Shown here: positions 11,501 through 22,805 of the stretch, piece after piece
Position numbering within the stretch: position 1 is the first letter of the stretch
Layout of the letters: each line of letters starts with the position of its first letter
NCBI GenBank assembly: GCA_034190875.2
Contig: CM067355.1
Coordinates: 35,473,751-35,537,750 of the forward strand
Length of the DNA: 64,000 nucleotides
Reading direction: 5' to 3'
From: Urechis unicinctus
Lineage: Eukaryota; Annelida; Polychaeta; Xenopneusta; Urechidae
Notes under the pieces: model-generated
What the model was told of the DNA's origin: nothing
Database searches by the model: none
The model's input: the letters and a program-made list of their open reading frames with translations, nothing else
Position numbers and translations under genes: made by a program

Positions 11501-13285
11501 ACATGTTAGCTTATCTAGTATTCTGTAAATACGGAACAGGAGACCCCAAAGAGATCAATATACCCTCACACATACAAACAAGCCTGGATAAGTGTGCAAA
11601 ATTACAGGAAATGATGAATGTAGAGAGACTTCTGGACCTGATGGAGGACGAAGGATGTCTTACCACAGAGATGACCACAACCATTAAACAGCAGCCAGGA
11701 GAAAAGGTCAAGGTCATAAAGCTGGTCGACCGCGTGAAGGAAGGAAAGCTTTACGGTTACTTTGTTGTAACTCAGTTTTTTAATATCTCCCGACAGAAAG
11801 ACTTAATGGTGGAAATAATTGATGAGCACACAACGTTAGGGCTTGAACACATGGATGAACTCTTACGCCAAGTCTATTACAATCTGCTAGGTGGTGTGGC
11901 CTCGAAACACAAAGGGTTAGAAGAAAGACTGGGTGTAGATGTTCGGGATTTCGTCACACTGTGCATAAACAAAGATTCAAACGCTGTCAACAGACGCGGC
12001 GTAGAAGAAGCCATTGACCGATCCTCGGGAAAAGAAATCAAATTGGAGGATCTGTTTGATAACCAACAGAACGACAATAGGACACGCACTGTATTGATGA
12101 TCGGAGCCCCGGGTTCAGGGAAGTCCACTGCTGTCATACAGCTCGCCAGACTAGCAACGGCCAAGAAAACGCCCAATTTACCGCGCCCTCCATTCGTTAT
12201 TCCACTCCGCTCAGTCAACATGAACACTGACACAACTCTCAAAAAGTTACTCGCTCAACGCGGCCCACCATTAAAAGATACAGATTTGGATGTGGTATGG
12301 CCAAAGCTGACAAAGTGCGTTGCAGAAGTAACAGTCATCCTAGACGGGGCGGACGAGGTCCCTGGTTTCTTTGACAACTACAATGGTATTGTGGAGGAGC
12401 CAGAAAGTACAGCCAACACCGGCGATATTCTTAACAGCCTCATATTAGGGAAGTTATTACCAGATGCCCGAGTCCTGGTGACAACACGGCCGTTTGGCTT
12501 AGTGAAGTGTTGGGAGCGATTCGATTTGAAAGTCGAGGTCGTTGGGTTCAGCGAGGACAGTCTTGATCGTTTCCTAAAAAGTGAAATACGGGATGAAAAA
12601 AAAATTGAAAAGGTACGGGACTTCCTAGCTGGTCGAATCGACATTCGATCTCTTCTCCTCACTCCGTTAAACGCAGTCACATTCGCAGTGCACACAGTAG
12701 ATACAGATGATGATTTACTGTTACAAAGTCGCACTGAAATCTCAATGTCACTTATTAAATCGCTGGTGAAGAAGTCACTGCAGAAGGAACATGGGAAAAT
12801 TATTCCAAGAGAAAAGCGTATCGTCGTTAAAAGGTTGTGTAGGCGCATTGCCAAGTTGCTCACAAAGGAACTTGCCATTAAAACAGAGATGACGGTAAAC
12901 GATCTACGAGGTAAAAAGATGGACATTGCGGGGGAAGATGATGACGACAATCTGGAAGATCAAAAGGCAGAGCAACAAGCGAAAGAATATGTTAAGACTG
13001 GGCTCCTCATTACGAAGGCCATTATTGATGATGAAACTGCCGACAGCATCTTTGAGGCGCCCCATCAGTCTATCCTAGAATCGATGGCGGCAATTGGACT
13101 AAACGAACAACAGATACTGGAACTTGTGAAGGTCAACGAAGGAAGGTAATTCATATTTAAAATATAAATATATGGTTGGGGTCAAGACGTTTCCTCTCAG
13201 CGACAGTGTGCACCGGATGTCCATGCGCAATCAACGCCTGTATATATATATATATGAGTGTGTGTGCCTATGTGTTTATATATAT

Positions 13286-13348
<63 letters not shown>

Positions 13349-13386
13349 TATATATATACATATATATATATATATAAATATATATA

Positions 13387-13464
<78 letters not shown>

Positions 13465-16383
13465 TGTGTGTATGTATATATGTATATAACAAAACATACA
13501 CACACGCATGCGCACACACATATAAGCAACGAAGGGAGGTAATTAAGAAAGACAAAATTAGGTGGCTACGATTATTCTAGCCTATGAATAGTCCTTACTG
13601 GACGATAATTTGAGCCGTGGTACAAATAATAGCGCAATTAACAGTCTCTCATGGAATCTGCTGTGTTCTGCGCCGATATACCCGTATTAAGCACAGGGTT
13701 TTATTGCAAAGGATATACACTTAATATATATACGATGAATCTACTCACACTTTTGAATCTGTAGCATATATGTGTGGAAATACAACATTATAGCGTTTTC
13801 ACCGAATACCGAATAGACATCCGTATTTTTAACTTGGTTAATATGGTTGTCGATTTCGTATTAGATTAATGCACTTCGAATACACCTATTGTCACATTCT
13901 CTTCAAATTCGCAATTCGCTGCGCACTCGATACCAGGTTTTCGTTCGCATACGAGAGAAGCGAATATGCATAAAATTAGGAGACTGGTAAGTTTTGTCAC
14001 AGTTTGCTTTACCACGTTGTCACATGAACGAGTGAAAGTAATGCGCAAAAAAGATTCTGTTCACAGATACACACGGAAAGCGAAACCCGCGAAACCCGTA
14101 CTTTGATTGCGCAATAGTTGGGTAGCATATGCGTATTACGTCGCAGTGTGAAAGCAAAAGCGAAGCGAAACAAGTTTCACTGGATAGCGGGTACCACATT
14201 ATGAGTCAGTGTAAAAACGGTTTGAGTTGTGGTGCTCGTGGAAGCTTATCCTTCATGACAGACACTCTTGTAAATCACAATATGTTCATGTTTGCTCAAA
14301 TTGGTGTTATGAAAAACAATGTTTTATTTACTGTACAGACACGATCTCGTACTCGCGTACGTGGCAGGCATACTGGGAAACGAAAAGGTCAGAAAAATTA
14401 TTCAAGACATGCATGTCTTAGAAGGAGAAGTGAAAGACTTCAATAAACTGGCAGAGGAAGTTGTCAAAGAAATTCTCGAGAGCAGGAGGAGGGTGTTTCT
14501 TGGCGGAGAGGATTTCTTCCAACGGATTGTGATTGAAAGTCAGCAATGGGGCTTCATTGAAAATTTTTTAGTAAGCTTGATATTTATGAAGTAATTTCAA
14601 CCCATGCCAGTTATACAGCGTTTACACATGGTATTTAAACCATCAAATTTGTCCAACATTCACTTATAAAACTTTTTAGAGGTATTGCTTAAATATGCAT
14701 AATTTGCCTCGAGATCGAAAAATCGCTTTATGAGTGGATGTTGAGGCTTCGTACCTTGTTTGTTTTGAAGTCAAAATTAGCTCATTTTATTCTGAATCAA
14801 TAATGTACTTTTTTTGCGTTGGATAGGCTAAATGGCAGTGGAAAGGTACAAATTCATATATAATGAAAGTGGATTTTATTCCAAATACTGAAAGGAATTT
14901 ACGGTTGAGTTGATATACCTGCATTGCCATTCCAGTTGTAGTTTGTTCATACTTAGGCTGTTTAGGGGAAAGTTATGTGTTGAGTATAAATTCCGCCATG
15001 TGCTTGTTACAGCGTGGGACGAGGTGGTTGACGCCGGATAGCAATGAGGCCCTAATGAACGCCAATCAACTCATCCAACACGACGATAGGAACGTTCCGG
15101 TCAGAGTGCGGGTTGAGGGCATCCAGAACACAAGGCTCTGTTCCCGGGCTACAGCTCTGAAGCATGACGGTGAGTTGACAATCGACGAGAACATTGCTTA
15201 TCTCGAGAATATCTCCAGCATCATCTTGCACCAGGCGGGCATTACACGCGAGTCTCTGGTGAACGTCACCGGGCAGCTGAGACGACTGCAAAAGCTGAAG
15301 GCGGTGAATATGGACAATAATGATGTGGGATCAGCATTAGACATGGACCCCTCAGTTCTGGCCTGCTTACCATCCCTTGAGTATCTGAATCTGTCTTCAT
15401 GTCGTCTAAGGTCACACGACGTAGCCGCCGTGACGTTATCTCGCCCTTGTCTACGTCATCTTGACATTAGTAAGAACCGTGGTGTCCGGGCAGCTGGGGA
15501 AGGAACCAACTCACTTGCCGGTCTCAGTGTGAATGGATGCTTGCTCAAAGGAGACGAGGTGGTGAAGATTGCTGCAAGAAACGGAGCAACATTAAGATTC
15601 CTTAACGCTACTCATATTTACTCTGTGTCCTCATCTCACATCAGTGATATATTAACCAACTGCCAGAATCTCGTTGAGCTGTATACTGAGGGTGGTGAGT
15701 TGGTGCTGGCGCTGGCGCTGGCGCTGAAAGAAAGAAGCAGCGTGAAACTGAATCATTTGTATCTGTATGACTGCGACATATCATCGTCTTCATCCTACTC
15801 TAAGCTAGTTAGCTTACCTATGTTGGGAAGAGTCCTATCTGACCATGAGTCCATCAAATCTCTTACTTTGGTTGCCTGTGGTCCTTTTACCCTATCCGTC
15901 ATGCGTGATCTCCAACCCTCTGTGGCCTTCATCACCTCTCTTTTTATTTCACCTTCAATTCTTAAACATGCTGCGCCTCCTTCGTCTGGCGTGGAGTCGC
16001 TCATCAGCAAAGCACCCTGTCTGAACCAGCTGTGGCTGAATCACTTAAGCGATGAGTGGACTAAGTCAGATTACATCCAGGTGATCAACGCCATTAACAC
16101 GTCCCCCGCCCCCCTAGATGTCGTGGGGCTGGACGTGACGCGGCTCAAAGTTGAGGAGATTCGTGACGTCGTGGAGCAGTTGACACGCCCTCTTACCCGA
16201 CTCTGGCTGAGGGTGGATAAGATGAAGATGGGGGAGTATGCAGAGGTCAAGCTGGGGAAAAAGCCCGGCGTTTTACAACTTGTGTCTGGTCTGTACGACA
16301 CGTATGAACTAGAGAGCGGTTTGTTTTACCAGCACCTCCCGCCCTATCTCCCCGACGACTTCCGCCCTCGAATCCCCCGATAA
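8504..16383 (+). CDS. NLR1: CARD-CARD-CARD-NACHT-LRR immune receptor, seven exons
   Basis: Predicted exons: 8504-8519, 8741-8880, 9261-9400, 9487-9562, 11182-13145, 14339-14570, 15013-16383. All have GT/AG borders and consistent phases, summing to 3939 nt (1312 residues plus stop). Domains by residue: CARD-like about 8-95, CARD-like about 140-235, CARD-like about 255-345, NACHT from about 425 with Walker [10 protein letters not shown] (about 432) and Walker B VILDGADE (about 510), winged-helix/HD2-like region about 700-856, LRRs about 880-1300. NLRs of this type are cytosolic sensors that oligomerise through the NACHT ATPase and recruit partners through death-fold domains; the ligand here is unknown. 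There are no frame breaks, so it is probably functional. The exon 2 acceptor is weak and 8753 is an equally phased alternative. The three-CARD count is my reading of helix patterns and needs a structure-aware check. Confidence 0.85.
8741..8880 (+). CDS. NLR1 exon 2 (first half of CARD 1)
   Basis: Encodes helices such as [19 protein letters not shown] and [19 protein letters not shown], the H1-H3 pattern of a CARD ('..L...G.lT.ee...i'). The donor is AAG/GTTGGA. The acceptor at 8740 is weak (CAAAAG); 8752 would fit the same phase. Confidence 0.65.
9261..9400 (+). CDS. NLR1 exon 3 (second half of CARD 1)
   Basis: The acceptor is a T run then GCAG (ends 9260); the donor is CAG/GTAATC. It encodes [18 protein letters not shown] and [17 protein letters not shown], matching the CARD 'kv..Ll..L..kg...f...L....q..l...L' signature. 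Exon 2 ends in phase 0 and this exon starts in phase 0, so together they make one CARD of about 90 residues. Confidence 0.8.
9487..9562 (+). CDS. NLR1 exon 4 (linker)
   Basis: Acceptor TTTTGTATTATAG, donor GCG/GTGAGA, 76 nt. It joins exon 3 (phase 2) and exon 5 (phase 0) without breaking the frame and encodes a short linker ending [12 protein letters not shown]. The intron that follows is 1.6 kb and holds a possible solo LTR. Confidence 0.7.
10121..10453 (-). mobile_element. possible solo LTR inside NLR1 intron 4
   Basis: On the minus strand, a TATA-like GGATATATAAGG (about 10257-10268) is followed about 100 bp later by AATAAA (about 10150), the order expected in an LTR. Candidate ends are TGT...ACA. 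I could not find a matching target-site duplication, so this is tentative; the rest of the intron (9563-10120 and 10454-11181) shows no gene. Confidence 0.25.
11182..13145 (+). CDS. NLR1 exon 5 (CARD 2, CARD 3, NACHT, winged helix)
   Basis: Acceptor TTTGTGTATAG, donor AAG/GTAATT. It first encodes a CARD-like unit ([20 protein letters not shown], then [20 protein letters not shown]) and then a second one ([20 protein letters not shown], then [18 protein letters not shown]). The NACHT follows: Walker A at 12103-12129, Walker B ILDGADEV at about 12337-12360, sensor-like [12 protein letters not shown] at about 12466. It ends at the winged-helix segment [17 protein letters not shown]. An acidic insert ([16 protein letters not shown], about 12930) is not present in NLR2 or NLR3. 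Confidence 0.9.
13240..13505. repeat. (TA)n-rich microsatellite in NLR1 intron 5
   Basis: Imperfect TA runs with TG/CA borders, about 100 bp inside the intron between the NACHT and HD2 exons. From 13506 to 14338 the intron has no other recognisable content. Confidence 0.95.
14339..14570 (+). CDS. NLR1 exon 6 (HD2-like segment)
   Basis: Acceptor TTTACTGTACAG, donor TTA/GTAAGC, 232 nt. Encodes [19 protein letters not shown] through [13 protein letters not shown]. The homologous exons of NLR2 and NLR3 are also exactly 232 nt with the same phases. This matches the helical domain 2 position ('..yvaGllg') between winged helix and LRRs in NLRs. Confidence 0.85.
15013..16383 (+). CDS. NLR1 exon 7 (leucine-rich repeats)
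   Basis: The acceptor is TGTGCTTGTTACAG, and the exon opens [13 protein letters not shown] in frame. LRRs are visible, e.g. [51 protein letters not shown] and [13 protein letters not shown]. The stop is TAA at 16381-16383. No AATAAA was found in the following 500 bp, so the 3' end is undefined. Confidence 0.9.
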   Translation, partial: RGTRWLTPDSNEALMNANQLIQHDDRNVPVRVRVEGIQNTRLCSRATALKHDGELTIDENIAYLENISSIILHQAGITRESLVNVTGQLRRLQKLKAVNMDNNDVGSALDMDPSVLACLPSLEYLNLSSCRLRSHDVAAVTLSRPCLRHLDISKNRGVRAAGEGTNSLAGLSVNGCLLKGDEVVKIAARNGATLRFLNATHIYSVSSSHISDILTNCQNLVELYTEGGELVLALALALKERSSVKLNHLYLYDCDISSSSSYSKLVSLPMLGRVLSDHESIKSLTLVACGPFTLSVMRDLQPSVAFITSLFISPSILKHAAPPSSGVESLISKAPCLNQLWLNHLSDEWTKSDYIQVINAINTSPAPLDVVGLDVTRLKVEEIRDVVEQLTRPLTRLWLRVDKMKMGEYAEVKLGKKPGVLQLVSGLYDTYELESGLFYQHLPPYLPDDFRPRIPR

Positions 16384-16862
16384 GTACAGAGCTGGACGAA
16401 TCATTTACCGCCATTTTCTTCACATCATTTCATCTCTTATCAAAATAGCTTTCTTAACTATATCTGCCCCTGTTCCCGATAATAGTTTGTTATTTATCCT
16501 TCTAATGATCGCCATTTTTGTGAGCACTCACTTTATTGTGTATGCTGATATCACGGATATTGTTTATGTAATATTTGGTGGAAATGATGTTGACATTGTC
16601 TTGTCGCTTGTATTAGATTTTAATTGTATTCGTTTTAATAGCTGGTCGAAATGGATTTAAAATATGCTAACTCCATTGATCGCCATGGTGTTTATTGACA
16701 GGTCAAATGATTGCATGTGAAGTTGCTCTTTTGAGTATTTGCTAAATGAGAATTTACGTGGAACAGATTATTTACATTGCCCTTTTGAATTGTTTCTACA
16801 TGTATTTACTGTAAAACTTTAATTAAGTTATCGATTTGTATGCAATAATACAGGTCACATCA

Positions 16863-17515
<653 letters not shown>

Positions 17516-18143
17516 AGCGTTAACGATATGAATAAATTCACGCTGTATCAATTTTTAGAGTATATGCTATGTCCTGAAAAAAATCATTATTATATTGTTA
17601 TTCAAAATAAGGAAGAATACATGTTACAGTACTACATAATGAAACCATATGTCTGTACAGGGCAACCTATCAACTGACAATATAACTAGTGGATTCGGTG
17701 GTGGTTCTGGTGGCAAATAAAATATCATTCAATCGGGAAACCATGAGCATGTATTTAAATCAACTTCGTATATTCCGCCGCAAATGACAAAACCAAAGTG
17801 ATTCAGAATAGTCTCTTAACATCAAATAAAGATAGACTAGACGTCCGACAGTGTCTTAAAAAGGGATAAATTCAGCCCTACAGGACGGCTGAGTAAGTAT
17901 GTATTTTACCGTCCGATCGGGGCTAGGTCTGGGGATGATACTGTTATATGCGACTTCGTAATTGGCTTTGATTTCTGTATTGGCACTATCAAAAAGACGT
18001 TAAATTTTGAAATACAGCGGTATTTTTTAGTACATACCATCGCCTATCGATCTTTTACCATTGAGCCACGCGCTTTTGTTTACATTTTAGCTTCCACGAA
18101 ACCAGGTGGCGCGCTGGTCGCGAGCTTCACAATGGAAACGTCT

Positions 18144-18170
18144 GAGTGGGGTATCTTATTATAACAAGAT
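18144..18170. repeat. dispersed near-palindromic motif, copy 1
   Basis: A 27-bp stretch ending ATCTTATTATAACAAGAT (near-palindrome, two mismatched positions) is identical to 35138-35164. Shared flanking pieces upstream (TAGCTTCCAC, AGG-GGCGC at about 18090-18115) suggest the end of a short dispersed element. The stretch 17516-18650 otherwise shows no gene. Confidence 0.6.
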
Positions 18171-18654
18171 TTTTTTTTCTCACACGCCATACTATGCCGT
18201 AACGACAGTTCGGGTCGAGATCACTGACGGCCGAGATCACTTGTTTTCTACTTTAAGATATATTTGTAATTAATGACGATTAGTTTAAGCTCTCCAATAC
18301 TTATAAAACAATGCGCAAAAAATCGGATGGATGCTTATGTTAAGCAAGTATGGTAAAATAATCGATATCATGTTCATTTAAACTTCAGTATCTTCCATCC
18401 AATAATAGTCGCACTCTCATTCAGTTTCAAAGCAGCCTGTATACTGGTCGACCAAGTGGACCACTTGGCCGCCTGCTTGAGAAATTCCAGAAAGTAACCG
18501 CAGTGCCCGCAGCCAGGCCAAGCGGTCCCCAGCGCAGCGTTAGTGGTCGTAGGGTTAACTTAAGTTTTCAACTGACTGAATGAAAATAGGCATTAATATG
18601 AGTTTAATTTAAGCAGACTTCATGAAAACAATTAACATATTTTGTTTTGACAAC

Positions 18655-18870
18655 ATCTACATATGTGCAAAACGGTGTTATGGCTGTATATAGAGGAGAG
18701 TATGACAGTGCAAGGATGAATATAGGGGAGTGTTAGGGGGTTGTATATGTAGGAGAGTATGACTTTGCTAATGTTGTATATACAGGTTATCATGGTTGCA
18801 TGATAGTATGCCTCTGTGATGGTTATATGTATTTGAGCGTGTGACATTGCCCCAGGTTATATGATATTTT
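18655..18870. repeat. degenerate short repeat around the inverted-repeat element
   Basis: Loosely repeated blocks of GTTATATG and GAGTATGAC type. GGTTATATG appears again just right of the element (about 19660), so the element probably inserted into this repeat. Confidence 0.4.
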
Positions 18871-18880
18871 TTGGGGCCAT

Positions 18881-19591
18881 CTGGGGTCGTATCCATAAAG
18901 AAACTTAAAGTACGCAAACTCAGGTTTTTGAGACAGCAAGCTCAGCTGGCCGTCTTTATCGTATCCAAAAAGATTATTTAGTCTCCTATAGAGTGCTCAA
19001 CTCCGAGTTAGCTAGGTAGCTGACTTACGTTTGCAAGCTCAAACTTCCAAAAATGGCTGTCCATCGGTAATGTTTCCAGGAAAATGCTTTAACAGATATA
19101 AATAAGAACATGCATGTTCTTCAAATGAACAAAAACATAAGCAGCCGTTCGTTATTTATGACTTACCAATTTTCATCGGGGTATTTGAATTATTTACGCA
19201 GCAAGTTGTTTTCATGAAAGCTGGGAATTCTTCACGAACAAGCGGGACGCTATGGAGAGGCTGTTGGTTCCAAGAAAGCGAGGCAGCTTGCAGTATCTAG
19301 CTCCGTCTAAATCGAATATTCTTTGCCATTTTATTAAATTTTCTGCCAAATGAACACTTGAGAATTTATTTTTCCTTTTCCGTACAAGAAACAAACTGAC
19401 CACAATGATATATGTGTTAAATTATAGTCATTAATCATATTTTGGCTGTTTGCCAGCCCGGAGCTGGCGGTCTCAGTTGGATTCTCTAACAATTTGCATT
19501 GTGGATACGCCTGAGTGCGCATGCTCAGCTTAGCTCGCCAGCTCGAGTTCAGACGACTCATGTTAAGATTCTTTATGGATACTGCCCCTGG
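18881..19591. mobile_element. non-autonomous DNA transposon (MITE-like) with TIRs
   Basis: The left end CTGGGGTCGTATCCATAAAG (18881-18900) and the reverse complement of the right end CAGGGGCAGTATCCATAAAG (19591-19572) match over about 28 bp with few differences, continuing AANCTTAA. A subterminal CGTATCCA-AA block is also inverted (about 18960 and 19505). Length is about 710 bp with no transposase. The target-site duplication is not clear, so the superfamily is open. Confidence 0.75.
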
Positions 19592-19865
19592 ATAGCCGAG
19601 AATAATCATCAAAATCCACGCAATAAAATCGCTTTTCACACCGCAGTTACATAAACTCATCTAGCTTAGGTTATATGCAGAATGGCCTTATGACTCTTAC
19701 ACAGTAAACAAACATTTGGGCCACACCATTGGGACAACGTCAATTTGGGTAGTGAAGCCTTGTATCTTGCAATATTAAATACTATATGGAATCAATTAGA
19801 TGAATGGGAACGAAATGATATATAAAAATAGATTATTAAGCAATACACACTTGCGTTGCCCTAAT

Positions 19866-20140
19866 TAACGAGTGAGTGCGTTAGTAATTGGGCGAGCAAG
19901 TGAGCGAGTGAGTGAGTGATGGAGCGATGGAGTGAGTGAGTGATAGAGTGAGTGCGTGAGTGATAGAGTGAGTGAGCGAGTGAATGAGTGCGTGAGTGAT
20001 GGAGTGAGTGAATGAGTGCGTGAGTGAGTGATGGAGTGATGGAATGAGCGAGTGCGTGAGTGATAGAGTGAGTGAGTGACTGATGGCGCGAGTGACTGAT
20101 AGAGTGATGGAGTGAATGAGTGAGTGAGTGATGATGTGAT
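19866..20140. repeat. degenerate GAGT tetranucleotide array
   Basis: GAGTGAGTGA-type sequence with interspersed GATG and GCGA units. Serine/histidine/leucine-rich minus-strand frames here are repeat artefacts. Confidence 0.9.
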
Positions 20141-20530
20141 TGAAAGCTAAGAAAACTATCCTCACAGCGACAACATACAGCTGAAAACCAACTCGCATTA
20201 TCAAATGGATGCTGCTCTCTGGACTTTAGAAGTCCATGTTGTATGACTGACAGGTGCATGCGTCGTACCAGCTCGTATCAGGTAGCTCAATGGGCGCTCA
20301 AATACGTATAAGTAACCACTAACTGACTGTCTCACCTAATAAAAAACTTATTGATCAATTATTCACATTAAGAGGGCTTCATTTCGTTTTCAAAGTATAG
20401 CCGCTGAATAAGTAGCGCAATAAATGGACCCTATATTAGGCAGCACAGGGCTTTATCTTTAATGAATCTGCTAAACAGAATGATCAAGTACTTGTATCTT
20501 AACATTAGGTGTATTTTTTCCTCACCAAAT

Positions 20531-20619
20531 CAGATTTGTCCCCATTTGTTATCAATGACGAGTCACCTCGAAGATTAATGATGGTCGGTATCGATACCGA
20601 CCAAATGGGGTGAATCTGG
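20531..20619. other. nested palindrome
   Basis: GGTCGGTATCGATACCGACC (20583-20602) is a perfect 20-bp palindrome. It lies inside a larger imperfect inverted repeat: CAGATTTGTCCCCATTTG (20531-20548) against CAAATGGGGTGAATCTGG (20602-20619). No gene is seen between 20140 and 22800. Confidence 0.85.
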
Positions 20620-21197
20620 ACCGTCACCTTTTGCGCTCTGTGCCTGGTTCATTTTAACTCGGCGGTTTTGTTTATTTTGAACGCTCATGTATTTTTTTTT
20701 TAATGTCACGACCATTTTAGGGATCTGGTCTCCCATTCCCAAATAGAAACATGCATAATCGTATATGGATCAACACTTCTGTTAACAGCCTGAGTTTCAG
20801 CACGTTTTCTGATTCCAGATATGCATATCAAATGAGCTTTAACAATCAAGTGACCTGCAATGGAGAGCGGGCGTGTTTATGTGGACTTAGATAGTCGCAA
20901 CCACAGACTCCCGTTATCGACCTTCCGAACGGTGTGGTATTGGTTAAAAATACAGGGGATGAGGTGGTGTATTAATCCCGCAGGATAAATTATTGATCTC
21001 GTGGGAATATTGAATTCTCTCGTTGGATAATTCTTCGTTTAGTGAGAGGAAACAGAGTGAAATCGATAATCGAACGCCGAATGATTTATTGTGGAACAGA
21101 CACTAATGAGGATCAGAAACACATTGATCGCAATGTATAATGTAGCGAGTGAAAGAACAGAGCACCGATGTTTTCAGTTATGAGTAGATATCGTCTC

Positions 21198-21239
21198 GGC
21201 GCTCGGAACTCGGAAGCTTTGCATCGTGATCCGAGCGCC
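21198..21239. other. GC-rich hairpin
   Basis: Perfect 10-bp arms GGCGCTCGGA and TCCGAGCGCC with a 22-nt loop. It stands out in AT-rich DNA; function unknown. Confidence 0.7.
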
Positions 21240-22805
21240 TGTGTTAACAGGAAGGTCAACTGAAAGATTTGACTTCACTTCCGCTGGCGAGAAGCTAATA
21301 TACACCCATAATTTACACCAGCTTCTATTGCTTTAAAGCAGCCCGTGCATGCTCAGGTAAGCTCGCGTTCTATTTCTTCTAATATTACTAAGACCATCAT
21401 CATCTGTCCAGTAGTAACTTGGTCTGATATGTTTGACTCTATGTCATAATCGTCCGCCACGTTGGCATTAATGTCGCACGTGCCTAATATATTTAAAGAT
21501 TTTTTTCGACGATATGGAACAATTCATATTTTGATCCCGCTTTTGTATAGTTTGCTAAAATGACTGCAATTATAATATAATAATTATTTAGTTGGCCTTA
21601 CAAGGAAAATTAATACAATTTAAATCAAAATAAGCAACGGACCCTAGTCAAGGTCCCCTGGCCTGATGGCTGCGGGCACTGTTTACATGTTACTGATGTT
21701 CATTAGTCTCGCCTTCAGGTCTAGGGGACCATAATATCTTGAACTGGACAGGCATCCCAGATTTGGGATGCTCCAATCACAAGCCGTGTCTCTCGGTCAC
21801 TCTCAGGTACCTTTGAGTCGTTGTCTCTCATTGGTCAGTTCTACAATTTCCGAAGAATTTGTCCAACTGGCCGAGTGATTTTTATGAGCCGGGCACACAT
21901 TCTACAACACTCCGATTTGTTGTTTCAGTGGCACCGTTAATCACACATTCGGCGAGAGAAGCAGACACATAACTGGTTCTTTTTAACTTACTATCACGTA
22001 AACATACTATCGTGCAGCTAAGCGATTAAAGCGCTTGTTGTGGTGCCAATTTGAACTTTTGAGACGCCCCATAATTCCAGAACACATTCAATGTGTTCTC
22101 ATTGGCAGCAGACCACTACAATGTCCAGACGTCACATAGAACCGAGGGTGCGTATCACAAGCCTGTTCCATGAGCCAGACACGTGCAATTAAGGTCAATC
22201 CGGGTCACAACCTTTGCGTTGATTGGTCACGAAGATTAACGAACGTGTTTAATGAATATTCGGACGCACCACTTTTAGAGCTGGTCGTGTCGTAGACTCA
22301 AGGGCGAGAAGCGTAGCGGAACCCCTGGAGTCTGGGACGCAGACTTAACGGACCCAGCATAACAACAAAATAGCTGAAGTGGAAATCTTTTAATTTGCTA
22401 AAATCATCACTCATGATTACAATATGAAATAAAGTATAATATTCAAGCTGTAGAGCATGAATGCAAACACTGTTTAGATATATCTCCGTTATACGACGAC
22501 GAGTATAAATGTGATTTATCCATAAAAAACACAGAGTCTTATTTATAAATGTGCTTATTATGATGCTGTTCGCTCCAAATTAACAATTAAGAGTTTACAC
22601 ACGGGAAATGGGATGCATACGAGGATAATACAACTACAAATAAATGCTGATAAAGTAAAAACCAGAAAATGTATGAAATAGAACTTAACCAGCTAGATTC
22701 AAACGAGAGAGTGAGGACTTGTTGGTGACTATAAGATGAGATGACACAGTGAAGGCGATGGTGAAAGGAGATGATGCGGTGAAGGATAGGAGATTTCTCA
22801 ATTCA

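Noticed and set aside
18430..18560. CCAAGTGG/CCACTTGG inverted repeat in a GC-richer patch
   Set aside because: The 8-bp arms are too short to support a feature by themselves.
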